Assembly: GCF_018691265.1 (NCBI RefSeq) | Contig: NW_024881313.1 | Span: 10,492,501-10,556,500 of the forward strand | Reading direction: 5' to 3' | From: Tyto alba | Taxonomy: Eukaryota; Chordata; Aves; Strigiformes; Tytonidae | DNA: 64,000 nucleotides | Shown here: piece by piece, positions 35,101 to 48,460 of the stretch | Layout of the letters: each line of letters opens with the position of its first letter | Position numbering within the stretch: position 1 is the stretch's first letter | Notes under the pieces: generated by a model | Seen by the model: the letters and a program-made list of their open reading frames with translations, nothing else | The model's database searches: none | What the model was told of the DNA's origin: nothing | Translations under genes and position numbers: made by a program

Positions 35101-38100
35101 AGCAACAATGACCACATCATCAAACATAAGCCAATTTTATCACAGCACAGTTGGCACTAACAGGCAGAGTTATAAGTACTTTTTAAAATCATCCTTGTTA
35201 CACACCTTATTTCCATTAGAGCTTTGCACCTGTCAGTTAGCAGCCTTTCACATTCAGTCTCCAACCATTTCTTGTCTTTACTAAAATGAGTCTCTCATTT
35301 GCTAATATTTTGCCATTCTCTTGCTAGATTAATGTGAAGTGTTTACTATCCTGTAGGTGTTACTCTCCCTTTTGGTGCTGTTAATTGCAACATGCAAAGG
35401 GAGGAGGGGTTATGCTGGAAATACAGATCAGTAAAAATTCCTTTTGGATTGGAAATATGTGTTTATTCATCACTGGCTTCTGAAATCTGTGTGCCCTTCA
35501 GCAGTGGTTTCTTCATAAATCTTTAAATTAACATCAGGACTCTTTTTTTCTTCTAATTTCTTTCCCATTCTATATGAGTATAAAAGTTGAACTGAGGTGT
35601 GATGACCAGTGTCTTTTGCTGATTGCCTATTTCCTTATACGGTGTGTTGTTTCCTATGTGTCTGCAGACAACCTGTGTTTTCAGGATCGTTAAGGGAATG
35701 CTTGGGAAGGCAGAACTGATAAGTATTTAAGCACTTTGAGGCTCATACAGGGTCACCATCTGGAACTGCCCATTTCTTTCCATTTGTTGTAGAGAGGACC
35801 TAGAGTGACAAACAAACTGACTTCAAGTGTTAAGTGCTTAAAAGTGACTGGAATGAAGGTGCCCTTTCTCCTCTCCACCGCCCCATACTTTAACAGGTTT
35901 AATTTCCTGAAATCAAGTGTGTATGTCATATTATGTAATTACTCAGAGCTGTTGTCCTCTAAATTCTTGAAGTACTTTCAAAATTACATTCTCCAACTGA
36001 ATATGCTTTTTTTTTTTTAATAAAAGCCTTTGTCATCTCATTTCAATTTCAAACCAAATTCAACCCTGTGTAGATCTTGATTTGGTTAAGTAGCTGTGTG
36101 TGTCCTTAGCTTTAAGGACATTCCCCTGTTGCATTATTTTCAATTTATGTTCACTGGATTGACCCAGGTGCTAAGTGTTCTCATAAATACTTGCATCATT
36201 TTCTCAGACTGTGAGACCCCATCAATTCATTAATGTAATTTAAATGTTGAATTAACTTTATAGTTCAGGAGATCCATTATTGACACAGAACTTGAATTTA
36301 TATATGTACACTTTTATACAAAACACACACCTTTAAAAGTCCTTAGATATGTGACTCAATGGTTGATCCCTCTTTGTTACAGTAAGAAAAAGGAGGAAGA
36401 AAACGATTAGTGTCAGCTGAACCATTTGATAGTACACTGTATGTGAAATAACAGTAATTAACTCTTACTGATTCGTCTCTTTACAAAAACAGTCAGGCTC
36501 ACAGGTAGGAACACAAAGGTAAAGTACAGGCTTGCTCACTTATTTGCAGGTTTTCCAAGGATTTCAGACCAGAGCTGGCTCACTTGACTGCCTGACAACA
36601 GCTCTATGAAATACAATCAACACCAGAGGTAGACCAAGTTCACATAAAAAAATGGCAAAAAGACATTTTATGTGAGAGAATACGTACATAGATAGGTAGG
36701 CCCATTATCATCCTCATTCAAGTAAAAACATGAACTTGCCTCATCAGTATTAGGACTCCACTAAATGCACTGACAGATCTCAGCACGTGAAGTAAGTCAA
36801 GAAAAACTCAAGATTATCAGCATTTGTAATAAGCATTTGCTGCTTCTTCCCAGCATCACTAGCAAATCTACTATCTTTATTATTAAAAGCAATGAATTAA
36901 TAGTGCAGGGAAATAGTAGTACTGTTCCATTTAAAAACTTCTCTGCAATATCTTTTTTGCCTGAATTCTCATTTAAAATACATATTATGAAAACTAAATA
37001 AGAACTTCAAAGGAAAAAATGAATACAATCTTTTTGACTCTATCACTTTGACAATGTTGAAATTTATTTCTGGTATTTATATTACAATATTTTATAAAAA
37101 TATATCACGGTTTATATTTATCATTTATATAATAAAACAGACTTGCCAGTTTCAAAGTAAAATGCTTCAGTGTTACTAAAGTAAAATATTTCCATTTGGT
37201 TAGAACCAGTTTTGTAATCATTTTAACAAAATTTCAACGTTTTGAATTTTTATTCCAGAAGTACTGAAAACATTCTTTCCTACACAATGGAATTATTAGT
37301 TGGCTACTAGCTTTTCAATTTCTTCTCATTTGGGGTTTGGACTCAACACAGGTAAAATCTGCATTTCTTTCAGCTGACAGTTATGTGGGTTTTATCTTTG
37401 CTAGCATTCTTTGAAACCACATTTTCACAGCAGAGCAATCTTCTAGATCAAAGTAAATGAGAGAATGACCCAAATTCTATTCTCTTAATTGGTGTGGGTA
37501 GTTTTACTTATTTTAGTACTATTGTTCAATGAGTAACAAAGACAAGCCAGAAAACACAGGAGTTAAATAGCTTTTATTTAAGCAATTTTGATCATCCTTT
37601 TTTTTTTCATTCTCCTGCCCATTTCTCCGGATGAAAAAAAATGTCAGTGGGGGAAGAGAATTGCAATTTGAGTTTTAAGGAATGATTCTATGTCATATAT
37701 ATAGCAACCACTGAAACAAAATTCGGTGCAACATGCAACATGGTTGTACCAGTTTAGTACAATTCAGCATTTAGATGGGAACAGAGATGCTCCACCCCCA
37801 CTGGATTCAAGCGTGCTTTCCTGAGATAGCGACTGTGCTTAGGACATCAGGGTTGCTACACCTTTGTAAGAATGGCACATGCATTCTGTCTTCACCTTTC
37901 TGCTTGCCCAGATACGCTGCTGGCTGATGCAGAGGGCTGTGGGCCAGCAGAGCCAGAGCTCCACCGTGTCCCCAGTGGGGGAACCACAGAGTGTGTTTTC
38001 TCATGAGAGCTCTGCGTACCGTGGCATCTGCTATTATCCTAACTGAGTTTCTACATAAACATTTGAAGTCAGAGGCAGCTTCCGTGTGCTATAGACGTTT

Positions 38101-38281
38101 AACTTAAACATTTATCGTTACGCTATAGCAACTGTGCAAGGCCAACATCTCTCAGTCTTGTTGGCTCAGGGGCTTGTTTTGTAACACTCTCAGAGCTGCC
38201 AGCTCTCAAGACATTTGGTGTTTTTCTTTAGTCCCCAGAGCATGAAATCACGTGACAGTAAGAATATCTTTCATTTTATTT

Positions 38282-38298
38282 AAAAAAAAAAAAAAAAA
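38282..38298 (+). repeat. A17 homopolymer
   Basis: Seventeen adenines are followed by GAAAGAAAACC. No LINE or SINE body is recognised immediately upstream. Confidence 0.9.
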
Positions 38299-39814
38299 GA
38301 AAGAAAACCAAAACAACAAAAAAGGCCCTGAAACATAAAAGAACATTTTTAGCCTGTGTGAGCACAAAGGAACACTTGGAAATATTTCTTTCATCGGCAC
38401 CTAAACCTGAATAAAAGGACTCTTCCTCCAAGCTGTATGTTTGTGTTTTTAAGAAAGTCTCATTCTGAGGGGGCAGATGAATGATTTCTTGAACAACTGA
38501 GGATGCCTATTCTACACTCGAGATACATTAGGTGTTCTTGGTACAGAGCCAGAAGACTTTTTTTTTTTTCTTCTGTTTATTGAAGAGCTTTCATGTCTTT
38601 GGGTATGAGGTCTCCTTAAAATTTACTGTCACTGACATTTCTATTGAATTTAGAAGGTCTAACTTCATATTCAGACATTATTATTATTGATTTGGGAAGT
38701 CATAAGAGGGGTAGTTATATTTTAGGTATTAGCACTCCTCTGAGGTCACCAATTACCTTTTATGGAGAATAGTTTTCCTCCATTCTGTTAGTGAGGTAAG
38801 TTTTGAATAGTCCTAAATTATATTTTAAAGGTTTATTTCACATTTTAAGACATTGATGGGTCTGGAATTCTTGTGAAAGCCTGACCTAGATTGCCTAGGA
38901 TGCAGGCTTGACAGGTCTCTGCCTTGTTTGAAATAATAACCCACACTGAAACAGAAAACCTGGCCAAGGTAGATTTTACCACTGGTTCTGTAAGGACAGC
39001 ATTCAACTCCACAAATGCAGCCAGACATTGCAGCCAATAATCTGTACCATGGAAGGATGGCCATACTGAGCATGTAGCCTGAATTCTCTCTCCTCTAATG
39101 TGGTTGGGCTGGAGATCACTGCTAGCACAGTGTAAGGACTATTTCTTACAACTGTTTTGGCTTGATAATTTATTTGGCCTTATGTCCAAATCTGGATTGC
39201 TCAGTAATTTACAGAAACATAATTTTGTAGAAGATCAAGTCAAAATTGGTACCCACCACAGACCAATAATAGTGAGGGAAAATTATGGCAGCCTTCAGGC
39301 AGGTCTTTGACTGAGTTAAACAAAATCTATTTAGTTTCTTGCATACTCTGAACTGAAGAATGTAGATTTGCCTCGCACTTGGACTTTTATGTAAATATGT
39401 GTGGAAATGCACAAATTACAACTGTTCAATAACCCACTGCAATTTGTTATATTTTTCTGTCTAGTTATATTACAGCTGCTGCTAGTAAAATACCTTGCTG
39501 CACAGTATTTTATTTTTATTTCCTTTTTTACCTTACTTTTTATGGTGTTCTTGAAGAAGAGCATTTGACACTCTCTTTCTCAAATATATATGCTTTAGAT
39601 TTCTCATCTTTTGTAAGTTTTGTATGTGTGATGCCATGTGGTTGTAATAGTTTTCTCAGACAATTAGTGGGCTTATTTTTCCTTTAACATTTTCAGAGAC
39701 TAGATAGTTGGCTTATGCAACAGTGTTTCCCATTCAATAAATAAAAATATGTACATACAGCTCAAAAATATTTTTTCTAAGAGCTTTTGAGCATAAAAGT
39801 AGTGATTTTATATG

Positions 39815-39837
39815 TATATATATATATATATATATAT
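39815..39837 (+). repeat. (TA)n microsatellite
   Basis: An uninterrupted TA dinucleotide tract of about 11 units, preceded by TTTTATATG. It is self-complementary and likely unstable in length. Confidence 0.95.
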
Positions 39838-42800
39838 GGAAAACATAAGAATCTTAGGAGAGTAACAGCAGTATAATCAAACTATGTCACTGACTCATTG
39901 ATCCAGTTTATCTTTGTCTGAATACCTATGCTGGCTACCTAACAGAGATAGAAAGAATTCCCACAACAGATAAGTATGAACACCTGAAAAGGAAGTTACT
40001 TCCTTACCTCACGCAAATTATTGTTGCTTTCTATCTTGAGGCACAAAGTCTGTATTTCCCCTGGAACTGTATTCACAGATCAATTAATATTTCTATTCAT
40101 TTTATTTATTTAATTTGTTTCAGAATCCTCTTTTACTTGCTCCTTGAATAGTATTTTCTGCTCTGGGTTCAATTGTTTATTACATAAGAAAGCTGGTGCT
40201 TTTTTTTTTATTATTATTATTTTTTAATTTTGCTTCCTTTTTGCTGTCTTTGAGTTTTTCCATTTTCTTGCATTATAAACCAGTGTGTTGACCGAGTTAG
40301 GAAGCTGTGAAGTCCTGTATTTGGAGGAAGAGTTGAGAACTGATCATGACAGAGAATATAGGACAAACTGGTGCTGATGTTCATATGAAAAAGATTTTTA
40401 GTGGAGAGGCTGAAGGATCTCTTTTAGGCTTAGTGATATCTACATAAACTTCTCTTAAATCACCTTTTCCTGTGGAAAATTGTAGGTAAAGAGGAACCAT
40501 TGCTGTAAGGTGACGCTCGAAGAGTTTTTTGTCCTGTTTGCAGAAGCTCTGTTTTGTTGACTTTACAGAGCAACTCCAGATAGCCTGTAAAGTATTTCAT
40601 ATACCTTGACATCATAAATCTGTTATGATTCCTACATCTTGAATCCCTAGCATTTCTCATTTAAACTTTGTAGCAAACAATTTTTAACGTTACTCTTCTC
40701 TGGAATCAGCAATAACCTTGCCTAAGTTGTAAAAGCTTGATGTTCAAAATACACTTTATGTGTTCATACCCTTTCTTGGCTTGATTGCTTACATAAGTTT
40801 AAAAAAAACAGCAAGTTGGAAACAAAAGCTGCAAAAATGATATGGAAAGGATGCAGTGGCTGCTGCACTGTTACACTGTGGATGAATAATAGACTAGTAT
40901 GTAAACAGGTGCAAGCCAAAGATGAATGCAAAATAAATGAGAAGCAAACAGAAAAAGGAGTTAGGAAGTTGTTTCAGTGTATAGAAAAAGTGCTTTGACT
41001 TACACAGATTTTTAAGCCTTATATTGTTTCTTTCCGGTTGAGGACTTCCAGGATGGGAAAGTTCATCTAAGTAGGCACTGAATGTGATTCTAGAGAAATG
41101 TTCCCGCATCAAAACATATACTGTTCTGTATCTGTTCTTCATAACCTTAATCTTCTCTCCACAATCTTTATAGAAATCGGTGCTGTGTTAATTCTGGAAT
41201 GGTTTGTAGCCCTTCCTGTAAATCAAATGAGTGCTCTGCTTTCATACCTGGGAAGGTCTAGCAGCTGATGTATCATCTGACCTCAGTAGTATAATATTCA
41301 GCAATTTTTAATAGTAAACTATATTATTAAATAACTATATATTTCTCTTTTGCCTTCACTGTAGATCTTTTGAAATGCATTTTTTTTATATTTTGAAAGG
41401 TATTGTGCTCTGATGGTCATGTTGAGATTTGAACAATTAAAATCCCATTTTAATGATCTCTTGCTGTCACCACTGGTCCCTCTGACAGCTGCAGGAGTTG
41501 GATAAGCATAGAGGCATTCACTGTAGAGTTTCAGACTGAAAAGTACTGTGTGCAGTCATTCAGGGCCCATAGCTAAAAATTAATTGACTCAGCATATTTG
41601 TTACCTTAATAATTTTGACACAAAGTTTTTTGTGAAATTAGCACCAATGTAAATTTAATGGGACTGACACTATAAAAGAAAAATAAAACAGGCAGTCTAG
41701 AAACATTTCTGTGCAATTTAGGTACATCTCTCATGTTTACTGTCATAAAATTTTATGGCTGCATAGAGCAGCCAAATTATCTACAGGAAGCTAAACATTA
41801 ATAAATACCTCCTTAAGTATGCAAGAATAGATTATGTCTTTTCAGGAGAGGTGAGAGCGGCATTAGACAAAGGAATCTACAGTCATACATGCACATATCT
41901 ATCCCCTCCTGTTCCCAGTTTAACCAATGGAGATTTTTTGGTCCGAAGTAGGTGCTGAATCAGAACTACAATCTATATCACTTCTTCAGTCATCCAGTTT
42001 TATCTCATTATGGCCCTTCCTACTTGTAGCAAGAGAACACACAGATAGGATGTCAGTGAAGGCTGAGGATGTTTGTCAGTGCTGGGCTGGAGTCTCCCAG
42101 TGCTTCCAAAAGGCATAGAGGGAGCAACAGGAGGACACATGCAGTCAGCTGGGCACAATAAATCTATAGCTCTTCTGGCCTTTCCTTTAGTTTTTGTATG
42201 AGCTGGGAGTACATCCTCTGTGATCTGTCCAATTGCGTGTGCTTTCGAAGGGTTTATACACACTTGTGAGAACTGATGGCATAAATACAGCTTGTGTGAC
42301 TTACTTTAGACTGTTCATAGTAACAGAGGATCAGACAGGATGGCGTAAGCCACACAGAGTTTTGTAGTGTTTTCAAGCACCTTTGTCTCATAGCATTTCT
42401 ACTCAACAAATAGCCAAAAGTCATTTTCGCTAAGCTTGGATCCCTTCCTGTGTCTCAGAGGAGTGTTTCGGGGGGTATGCAAGTTTGCATGAACACAGCA
42501 TGTACTTTTAAACAAAAGTGTAAGGACACCGTTACTACTGCTGTTGCTTAATGCAATGTTAGAATTTATCAAACACTTTCTACTCTTTGGATATGAAACT
42601 TACTTATCTGTAAAAATTTGGGAAGTGGGTTCTTCAGTAATCTGGGTGTCAATTGCTGCTGGGTGTCACTTGGTACCTCTTTGCAGTTCTCCATCTGGCT
42701 GCACCTCTGCAACAGTCTCTCACCATTTTTCTTCCATTTGCATGGTCATTCTGGGCTAGCATAGCATGTGCCTTGCTACTTTTATGGCACCGCCCTTGAA

Positions 42801-43879
42801 TCTTCACAGATTTTCTCTAGGATTTTTGAACTACATTGTCTTTCAGATCACTTTTCTCAACAGAAATTAGTAGAACTTGCCCCACTAGCTGACCTGACAG
42901 CCTAGCTGCATGATTCCTATGTGATTACACACAACCACAGACTAACAGAGCACAGGGAAGCTCAGCGTTGTGCTGACCTCAGTTCTGATGTTTCAACAGT
43001 GGAGATTTACAGAACTAGGATAGGCTAAACAGGCTACTATTAAATCTGTTTTCAGGCACAGTCTGATTTTTAGCATTTTGGCTCTGCCCATGAATAGGAT
43101 GACTGAGTTGCCAATACCTGTCAGTAATTTTCTTCACATTTCTTATTGTGACAATATATAAGTTACTAACTACAAGTTTACAAACATGCATCCCGCTTGC
43201 TATTCCAACGTGAGCATGCTGCTAAGAGATACACCATTCGGAGGAGTTAGAAGGGAGCAGTGGGGCTTCAGCTACCCGGTAGATCTCCCAAAATGACAGT
43301 ATTTTGTTGCAGAGAGGAGATTAGTGCCTTTTTTCTTTTCCTGATAACTGACCAGCAGTTATGTATTCTTTTTCAGACAAAGGATTTCCTTTGATTATTT
43401 TTCTTAAACACAAAAAATCTCTTTTAACATTACAAACAAAATGCAAAGTCTGAATCAGAAATTCCCTGGGTGTCTTATGATTTCTCAGTATTTTCTGGTA
43501 ATTATAACAATTTGATTTTTTATGGAAATTGTACAGGTCTTTTACAATGGCATAAAAATTCTGCAATGTTGTGGCATGAAACAGAAAAGCAAAGTACTAT
43601 TATGACATGAACTGTGCAGAGACAGACAATGGATACTGTATTCAGAATCTGATTTTCTGAGAATTTTTCAACTTGAAACAAAAAAATATTTGTATTCTCA
43701 TGTTTTTCATATATTTCTCAAAATGTTTACCCAGAGTGAGAAAAAAAGAATGGCAAATGGGTCAGTTCACAGTAGCTAATTAGGTTTTTTCTGGATGCAC
43801 AGTTTGACAGTATGAATTAATCTTGTGTGTTGGGGAAAGAAATTTGCACAAAGTTTGGGCTAAGACACTCTCTTTGCAC

Positions 43880-44351
43880 CCTCCCTTTAGGTATTTATAT
43901 GCATTAATAAGAGCCCCCTGAGCCTTCTCTTCCTCTGGCTAAACAGTCTCAGCTGTCTTGGCCTTTCTTCATAGGAGAGAAGCTCTAGTTGTTTAATCAT
44001 CTTCATGGCCCTGCATTGGACTATCTCCAGTGTGCCCATGTCTCTTGCACTGAGGAGCCCAGAAATGGACCCAGTGCTCCAGGTACAGCCTCACCAATGC
44101 TGCGTACGGGGAAGCATCACCTCTCTCTGCCTGCTGGCATTATTTTGTCTAATACAGCCCAGGTTACCATTGGCTGCCTTTGCAGCAAGGACACGTTGCT
44201 AGCTCATCTTCAACCTGGTGTCCACCAGGAACTCCAGATCCTTTTCTGCCAAGCTGCTTTCCAGCTGGGCAGCCCCCACATGTACTGGAGCCTGGAGTTG
44301 TTCCTCCCCAAGTGCAGGACTTCACACTTTTCCCCATTGAACTTCATGGGG
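43880..44351 (-). mobile_element. CR1 LINE fragment (ORF2 C-terminus region)
   Basis: Reading the minus strand from 44351 leftward gives the well-known CR1 series: ATGAAGTTCAA, GTGCAGGACTT, GGAGGAACAAC, ACCTGGTGGACACCAGG-type phrases, a lysine/alanine-rich coding stretch, GGCTGTATTAGA, GGTGAGGCTGTACCTGGAGC, TCCAGTGCAGGGCCATGAAG, and ending GAGGGCTC...ATAAATACC. These encode the last part of the CR1 reverse-transcriptase ORF, downstream of the catalytic motifs. The fragment is about 470 bp, truncated at both ends, with frameshifts and substitutions. The + strand open frame 43989-44354 across it is antisense to CR1 coding sequence and is not a gene. The neighbouring CR1 remnants at 45.2 and 47.0 kb are in the opposite orientation, so they are separate insertions. 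Confidence 0.93.
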
Positions 44352-45214
44352 TAATTTTGTTTGTTTGTTTCTGATAGCAGAATACCTGGTAGGTTTCGAC
44401 CAAAATCTAGAAAAGCTAAAAAGGTAATTATTTCTTGTTTTAATGAGTCTCGATATTTCCTCTCCTTAAAGAAAGCATAGATGTTTTTCTTAGCTTGCTT
44501 TCCATCTCTAAAATGTATTGTTTAACTGTGGTCTGTGCTCCTGCTTAGAGCAATGATAACTTCGAACTTCAGCTTTATAAGAAGCGATATAGGGAAAAGA
44601 AGGTAATTTACTTCAGATAGAGCGAATAGAGAACAATATTTTCAGGAATCAGAAAGAATAATATATCTTAAGAGAATATATCAACTTGAAAATCTTATTT
44701 TCTATCTTAAAGAAGTTACCTATTGTATTCACAAGTGACAGCTAAGCTTTCTATCTTGTACAGAGTTACCTACTGCCCATGTTTAATCATATCCTTTTCC
44801 TTTAATGTGCCTAATTTGTGCTTGGTTCATTTCAGAGATCCCATATTCCCATATGTTCACAGTTATCTTTAGCCACTCCCCAAAATCACTTTTGTACAAA
44901 TTTCAGAATGAATTCACTAGAACATTGTGATAAAATACTGTATTAGTAGATACTTACACTAGAGAAATGTGTCCTTGCTGACTTAATTAACAATTTCAAT
45001 GCATAGTCCTGCCACCAGTATGGTGGCACAAGTTTAACTGAAAACTGAATTTGACTGCTACATATTACAAAAAAGTGTTAACAAAATCATCTGGAGTACG
45101 ATAAACTGATCAAATGCAATGTTAAATCTTATTTTAGAATACTTTAGAAGTAATAATAATAATAAAAAAAAATTGGGGCGGCAGTATGGAGTGGATTATC
45201 TGAGAAAAAGATTA
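44352..45214. other. Intronic sequence between CR1 fragments
   Basis: AT-rich sequence with a short AAT tract near 45150-45162. No gene, RNA or element is recognised. Confidence 0.5.
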
Positions 45215-45520
45215 ATAGACCTTTTGAGTCTTCAAAAGAGAGGGTTCAAGATTATGACAGCAGCCTGTAGGATCATGAGATTCTTGCAGAGGATGAATGA
45301 GAATTACCTGTTCCTTGTCTCTCCTCATAGAGAAGCAAGGGGCTATCAAACAAAGCTGGCAGAAGTGAGGTGCTCACTTTAAAATAAATTTTGTTTAGTT
45401 CAAAACATATCAAAGGAAGGTTTTTTATACAACAGTTAGTAAACTTACAGAACTCCTTACCAAAGGAAGATCACAGATGAATCTGATGGAGGCAATTTTA
45501 AGAATGTAAGTTGAAGCCAA
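45215..45520 (+). mobile_element. Old CR1/L3-like LINE 3' coding fragment
   Basis: The + strand shows, in order and at roughly the right spacing, GAGTCTTCAAAAGAGAGG, a GATTATGA...ATCATGAG block, CTCCTCATAGAGAAGCAAGGGG, a lysine-rich block with AAAACATATCAAAGGAAG, and TTATACAACAGTTAGTAAAC followed by ACAGAACTCCTTACCA. This order matches the 3' ORF end of CR1-like elements (the Ser-Leu-Glu-Lys-Arg-Arg, Ile-Met, Phe-Phe-Thr-Gln and Trp-Asn-Ser-Leu-Pro parts). It has many substitutions and small indels, so it is older than the minus-strand copy to the left. The open frame 45119-45382 overlaps it only by chance. Subfamily is not resolved. Confidence 0.75.
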
Positions 45521-46984
45521 GATAGTCAACCAGTTTGCTTTTAATACAAATAGAGTATCAAGTTAAGTACCTAAGATGAGCACTGGTCAAGAGTTGAATC
45601 TCTGGTAACATTGATAGATGACGAATATCAGTATAAGAAATCAAAGCAGTGGGAATAGCCACAAGTACAAGACAGCGTAAACAATTACAGCTTAGCTAGC
45701 TGACCAATGCCTTACTAAATTGTACTACAGTTGTACCGCATGGATGTGGTAGGGCAGGTACAGGAGGTGACTTGCCCTCAATGCAAACGGTAGTTTCTAG
45801 AGTCAACAGATAACCACAAGTTGAAGTTTCCTCAGTATCTGGAGCTGTTCAGCTCCTGCATGTCCACTCTTTACAGCCTCTTCTTTGGGTAACACCAACT
45901 TCCACAACATCCTCAGCACATTTGGAAAGTACGCCTTTCTACTCTCAGGAGCTGGGAGAGCACAGAAAAGTCAAAGCGCTTCTGATGCAGTTAGAAAATC
46001 CTGATGAAGTTAGAAGATTCACATCAGCAAAACCTACCTTAACTTTCTCTGTTAGCCATCCACAGACACCAAGAACTTTCTAACAGTGGAGAAGAGCAAC
46101 CACCAGCTCCTCAGCTGGTTTATGAAGGCTTCTCAGCCTCTGAACAAATTCTCTCATGGTGTGTCTAATGGAGACTTTGCATGAATATACATACACAGCT
46201 TGCTACTTAGGCTAACCTAAAAACGATACCTACAAAGTGGAGAGATGTAAATAGTCTAGTGTTGTAGTATTTATGAAGTAAAACTAGCAGTCTGGAAGTG
46301 GCATAAGTGCTTTTTCTGGAGGCTTTTTCTAAGGTGGTAGAGCTAATCTCAGGAACTGAACACAGTATCCTAAAGGATTAGTGGCCATAAACTTCTCCTC
46401 TAACATTCTAGGGTCAACATCCTCGGCTACATTTATGGCTGTAAATTAAATGGGGAAAAGCCTCAAGCCCTGGCACATGCTCATTAGCAAAACTACTCCC
46501 CAGTGGAAACTAACTTTCCTAGATAATATCTGGGTGCAGGCCAAGGACTGTTCCCAATAGGCAGAACTGACAAAGCTATACTGTTATCCGGGACGAGAGA
46601 GTTTAACTATATGGAAGGAAACCATTCTGTGCCAGTTAGCCTCAGGGTCAGAAAACCTGACCTTGTTTAGTTTAGTATTACAGACAGAATACGTCGACTG
46701 GAAGACAAGAGGAGGGTAAGACAAAATGCAGATGGAGAACACAGGCGGTCAATCCGTGGGTGTAGGAGGAGGCATCATACTGGGTGTTCTCAACAAAAAT
46801 GTTGAGATCTGCTTGTGCACATAATATTTATTCTCAGATGATCCAGTAATGCACAGATCCAGTCCTCATGATCCCCTAAGGATGACTTCAGATCTTAGAG
46901 GACATTTCTTTAAAAGATCCCTGCACAGTTTGGAAAGCCTGAGAGCAAACTTGAGGACAGCTTCCAACTCCTTAAAGCAGAAGG
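45521..46984. other. Sequence between two CR1-like fragments
   Basis: About 1.4 kb that is less AT-rich than the surroundings. Purine-rich phrases around 46560-46790 and 46850-46980 hint at more decayed repeat, but I cannot name a family. Open frames on both strands at 46849-47061 are not supported as genes. Confidence 0.4.
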
Positions 46985-47140
46985 GAATCATCTGTTCTGT
47001 ATGTACATGGAGAACAGAACAACGAGTAATGGGCTTAAATTCTGTCAAGAGATTCAGCTAAACTGGAAAAACTTTGTAATGATAATGAGATCAAGGAACA
47101 GGAGTAGGCTGCTTGGGGAGGCAGGGGAGGTTTTGTCACA
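46985..47140 (+). mobile_element. Old CR1/L3-like LINE 3' coding fragment
   Basis: The + strand reads GAACAGAACAACGAGTAATG, GGCTTAAATTCTGTCAAG, GGAAAAACTTTGTAATGATAA, GGAACAGGAGTAGGCTGC, then TTGGGGAGGCAGGGGAGG. These correspond to the CR1/L3 phrases for Arg-Ser-Asn-Gly-Leu-Lys, Arg-Lys-Asn-Phe and Trp-Asn-Arg-Leu-Pro, in order and with normal spacing. It covers the same part of the LINE as the fragment ending near 45520, so it is a second copy and not its continuation. Confidence 0.8.
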
Positions 47141-47666
47141 GCAAGGCTGTGAGAATGGCTGAGTGGCATAGCTAAGGGGCTCCTGCAAGTCTCTGCTTTC
47201 TTTGTAGGTCTTTACAAATATCTGTATCAGTCATTTTTAAGATTTATTGTAAAAATGTTGGTTACAAGGGAGCATCTGATTCCTCCTGCTGTTGTTGCTC
47301 AAAAACAGCATCTTGAAATAGTACAATGCCCACTACTCAAGGTAAATTGGTACAGTGTTGTAGCCTGAAGCCTCCATCCAATAGCTCACCAGCAGAAGCT
47401 GTGCAAGTACAAACCTAATTTTACACCAAGGGGGTATATCCATGCTGGTGTTTATACCATGCATCTACATTAACATATATTTATTTAACAGAGATAGGCT
47501 CTATTCAATTCCTCTGGTTTACTTCCTTCAAATTGAAGCCCTACATAAGAAAAGAGTGGCTAATGTCAAGTCAGTGAATTGAAGGGCGTAAAGAAGAGGG
47601 GCAAAAACAAATAACACTTCTATCATTTGTTTTCTAAATTTACACATTTCCTGCTCTAATTTGATT

Positions 47667-47688
47667 CCCCCCCCCCCCCCCCCCCCCC
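47667..47688 (+). repeat. Poly-C homopolymer (C22)
   Basis: Twenty-two uninterrupted cytosines, so the minus strand carries G22. Like the G26 run at 15910 it can form G-quadruplex or i-motif structures and may be mis-sized in the assembly. Confidence 0.95.
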
Positions 47689-48460
47689 GCATCATGGATT
47701 GCTAATGTATCTTCTGGTTTTCAAGGGTTATCTTCTGTTTTCTCTAGGAAGACACAATTCTCATTCAGAGGGCAGGACCTCACAGAGTAGGCATTAACTA
47801 TCATAAGCTCTCTATATTGCTAGAAAGTTATTAATGTTTCTGATAACATCCCAAAAGCAGTTTCCAGAATATTTATATTGGATTTAGTGTCTTTCCATAT
47901 TAAAAATGTCAGTTTTTACTAAAAAAATAATGAGATTAAAAACTCACCATCATAACAGGCGGGTCCCTATGACTTCTACAGTAATCTATAGTATTAAAAT
48001 GATAATAGCTACATTTTATGAATTAATTCAGAGCATGCTGCAGTGGACAGTGACTGGTTTTGCCAGAGATGGAAAGCAACAACTTAGCCTTTGTCCTTCA
48101 ATGTTGTTATCCGCCTGCTTTACTTCCTTTAAATTGAGGAAATAATCAATAATACCAGCTGCAGCTGTTTCTGTCCCTTTGTCTGCCAGCCAATCAGTTT
48201 CAATTGCAAAATCAAAATCACAAAGAAGCCTGCAGTCATGGAATTAGTGAAGCCCAGAGACTTATGACATAATACAGTCTCTAAGCTTTTAAAACTAGAA
48301 ATTCTGCAATGAGAGCTAGGTAAGTCTTTATACCTCTCTGCCTTCTTTCTCCCTTCATGCAAATGAAGATATACCCACATATGCATACACATACCCATAT
48401 TTACATGTTTTTGGTCTATCAAGCTAATGTACATAATATTTGAAAGTTTGTTTGGGTGGC

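Larger units (their letters stand above)
27955..43879. other. Intronic sequence without recognised genes
   Basis: This is mainly unique AT-rich sequence. It contains the GTTT/GTT tract (32035-32110), a TTTA tract (34781-34798), an A17 run (38282-38298) and the (TA)n tract (39815-39837). A slightly GC-richer patch lies at 37790-38030 and another at 41900-42900. Open frames there overlap on both strands without recognisable motifs. The minus-strand frame 30488-30766 has a P-loop-like string but no kinase context. I call no gene. Confidence 0.55.

Noticed and set aside
43989..44354. 121-codon + strand open frame, the longest in the window
   Set aside because: It lies entirely within the minus-strand CR1 fragment and is antisense to LINE coding sequence.
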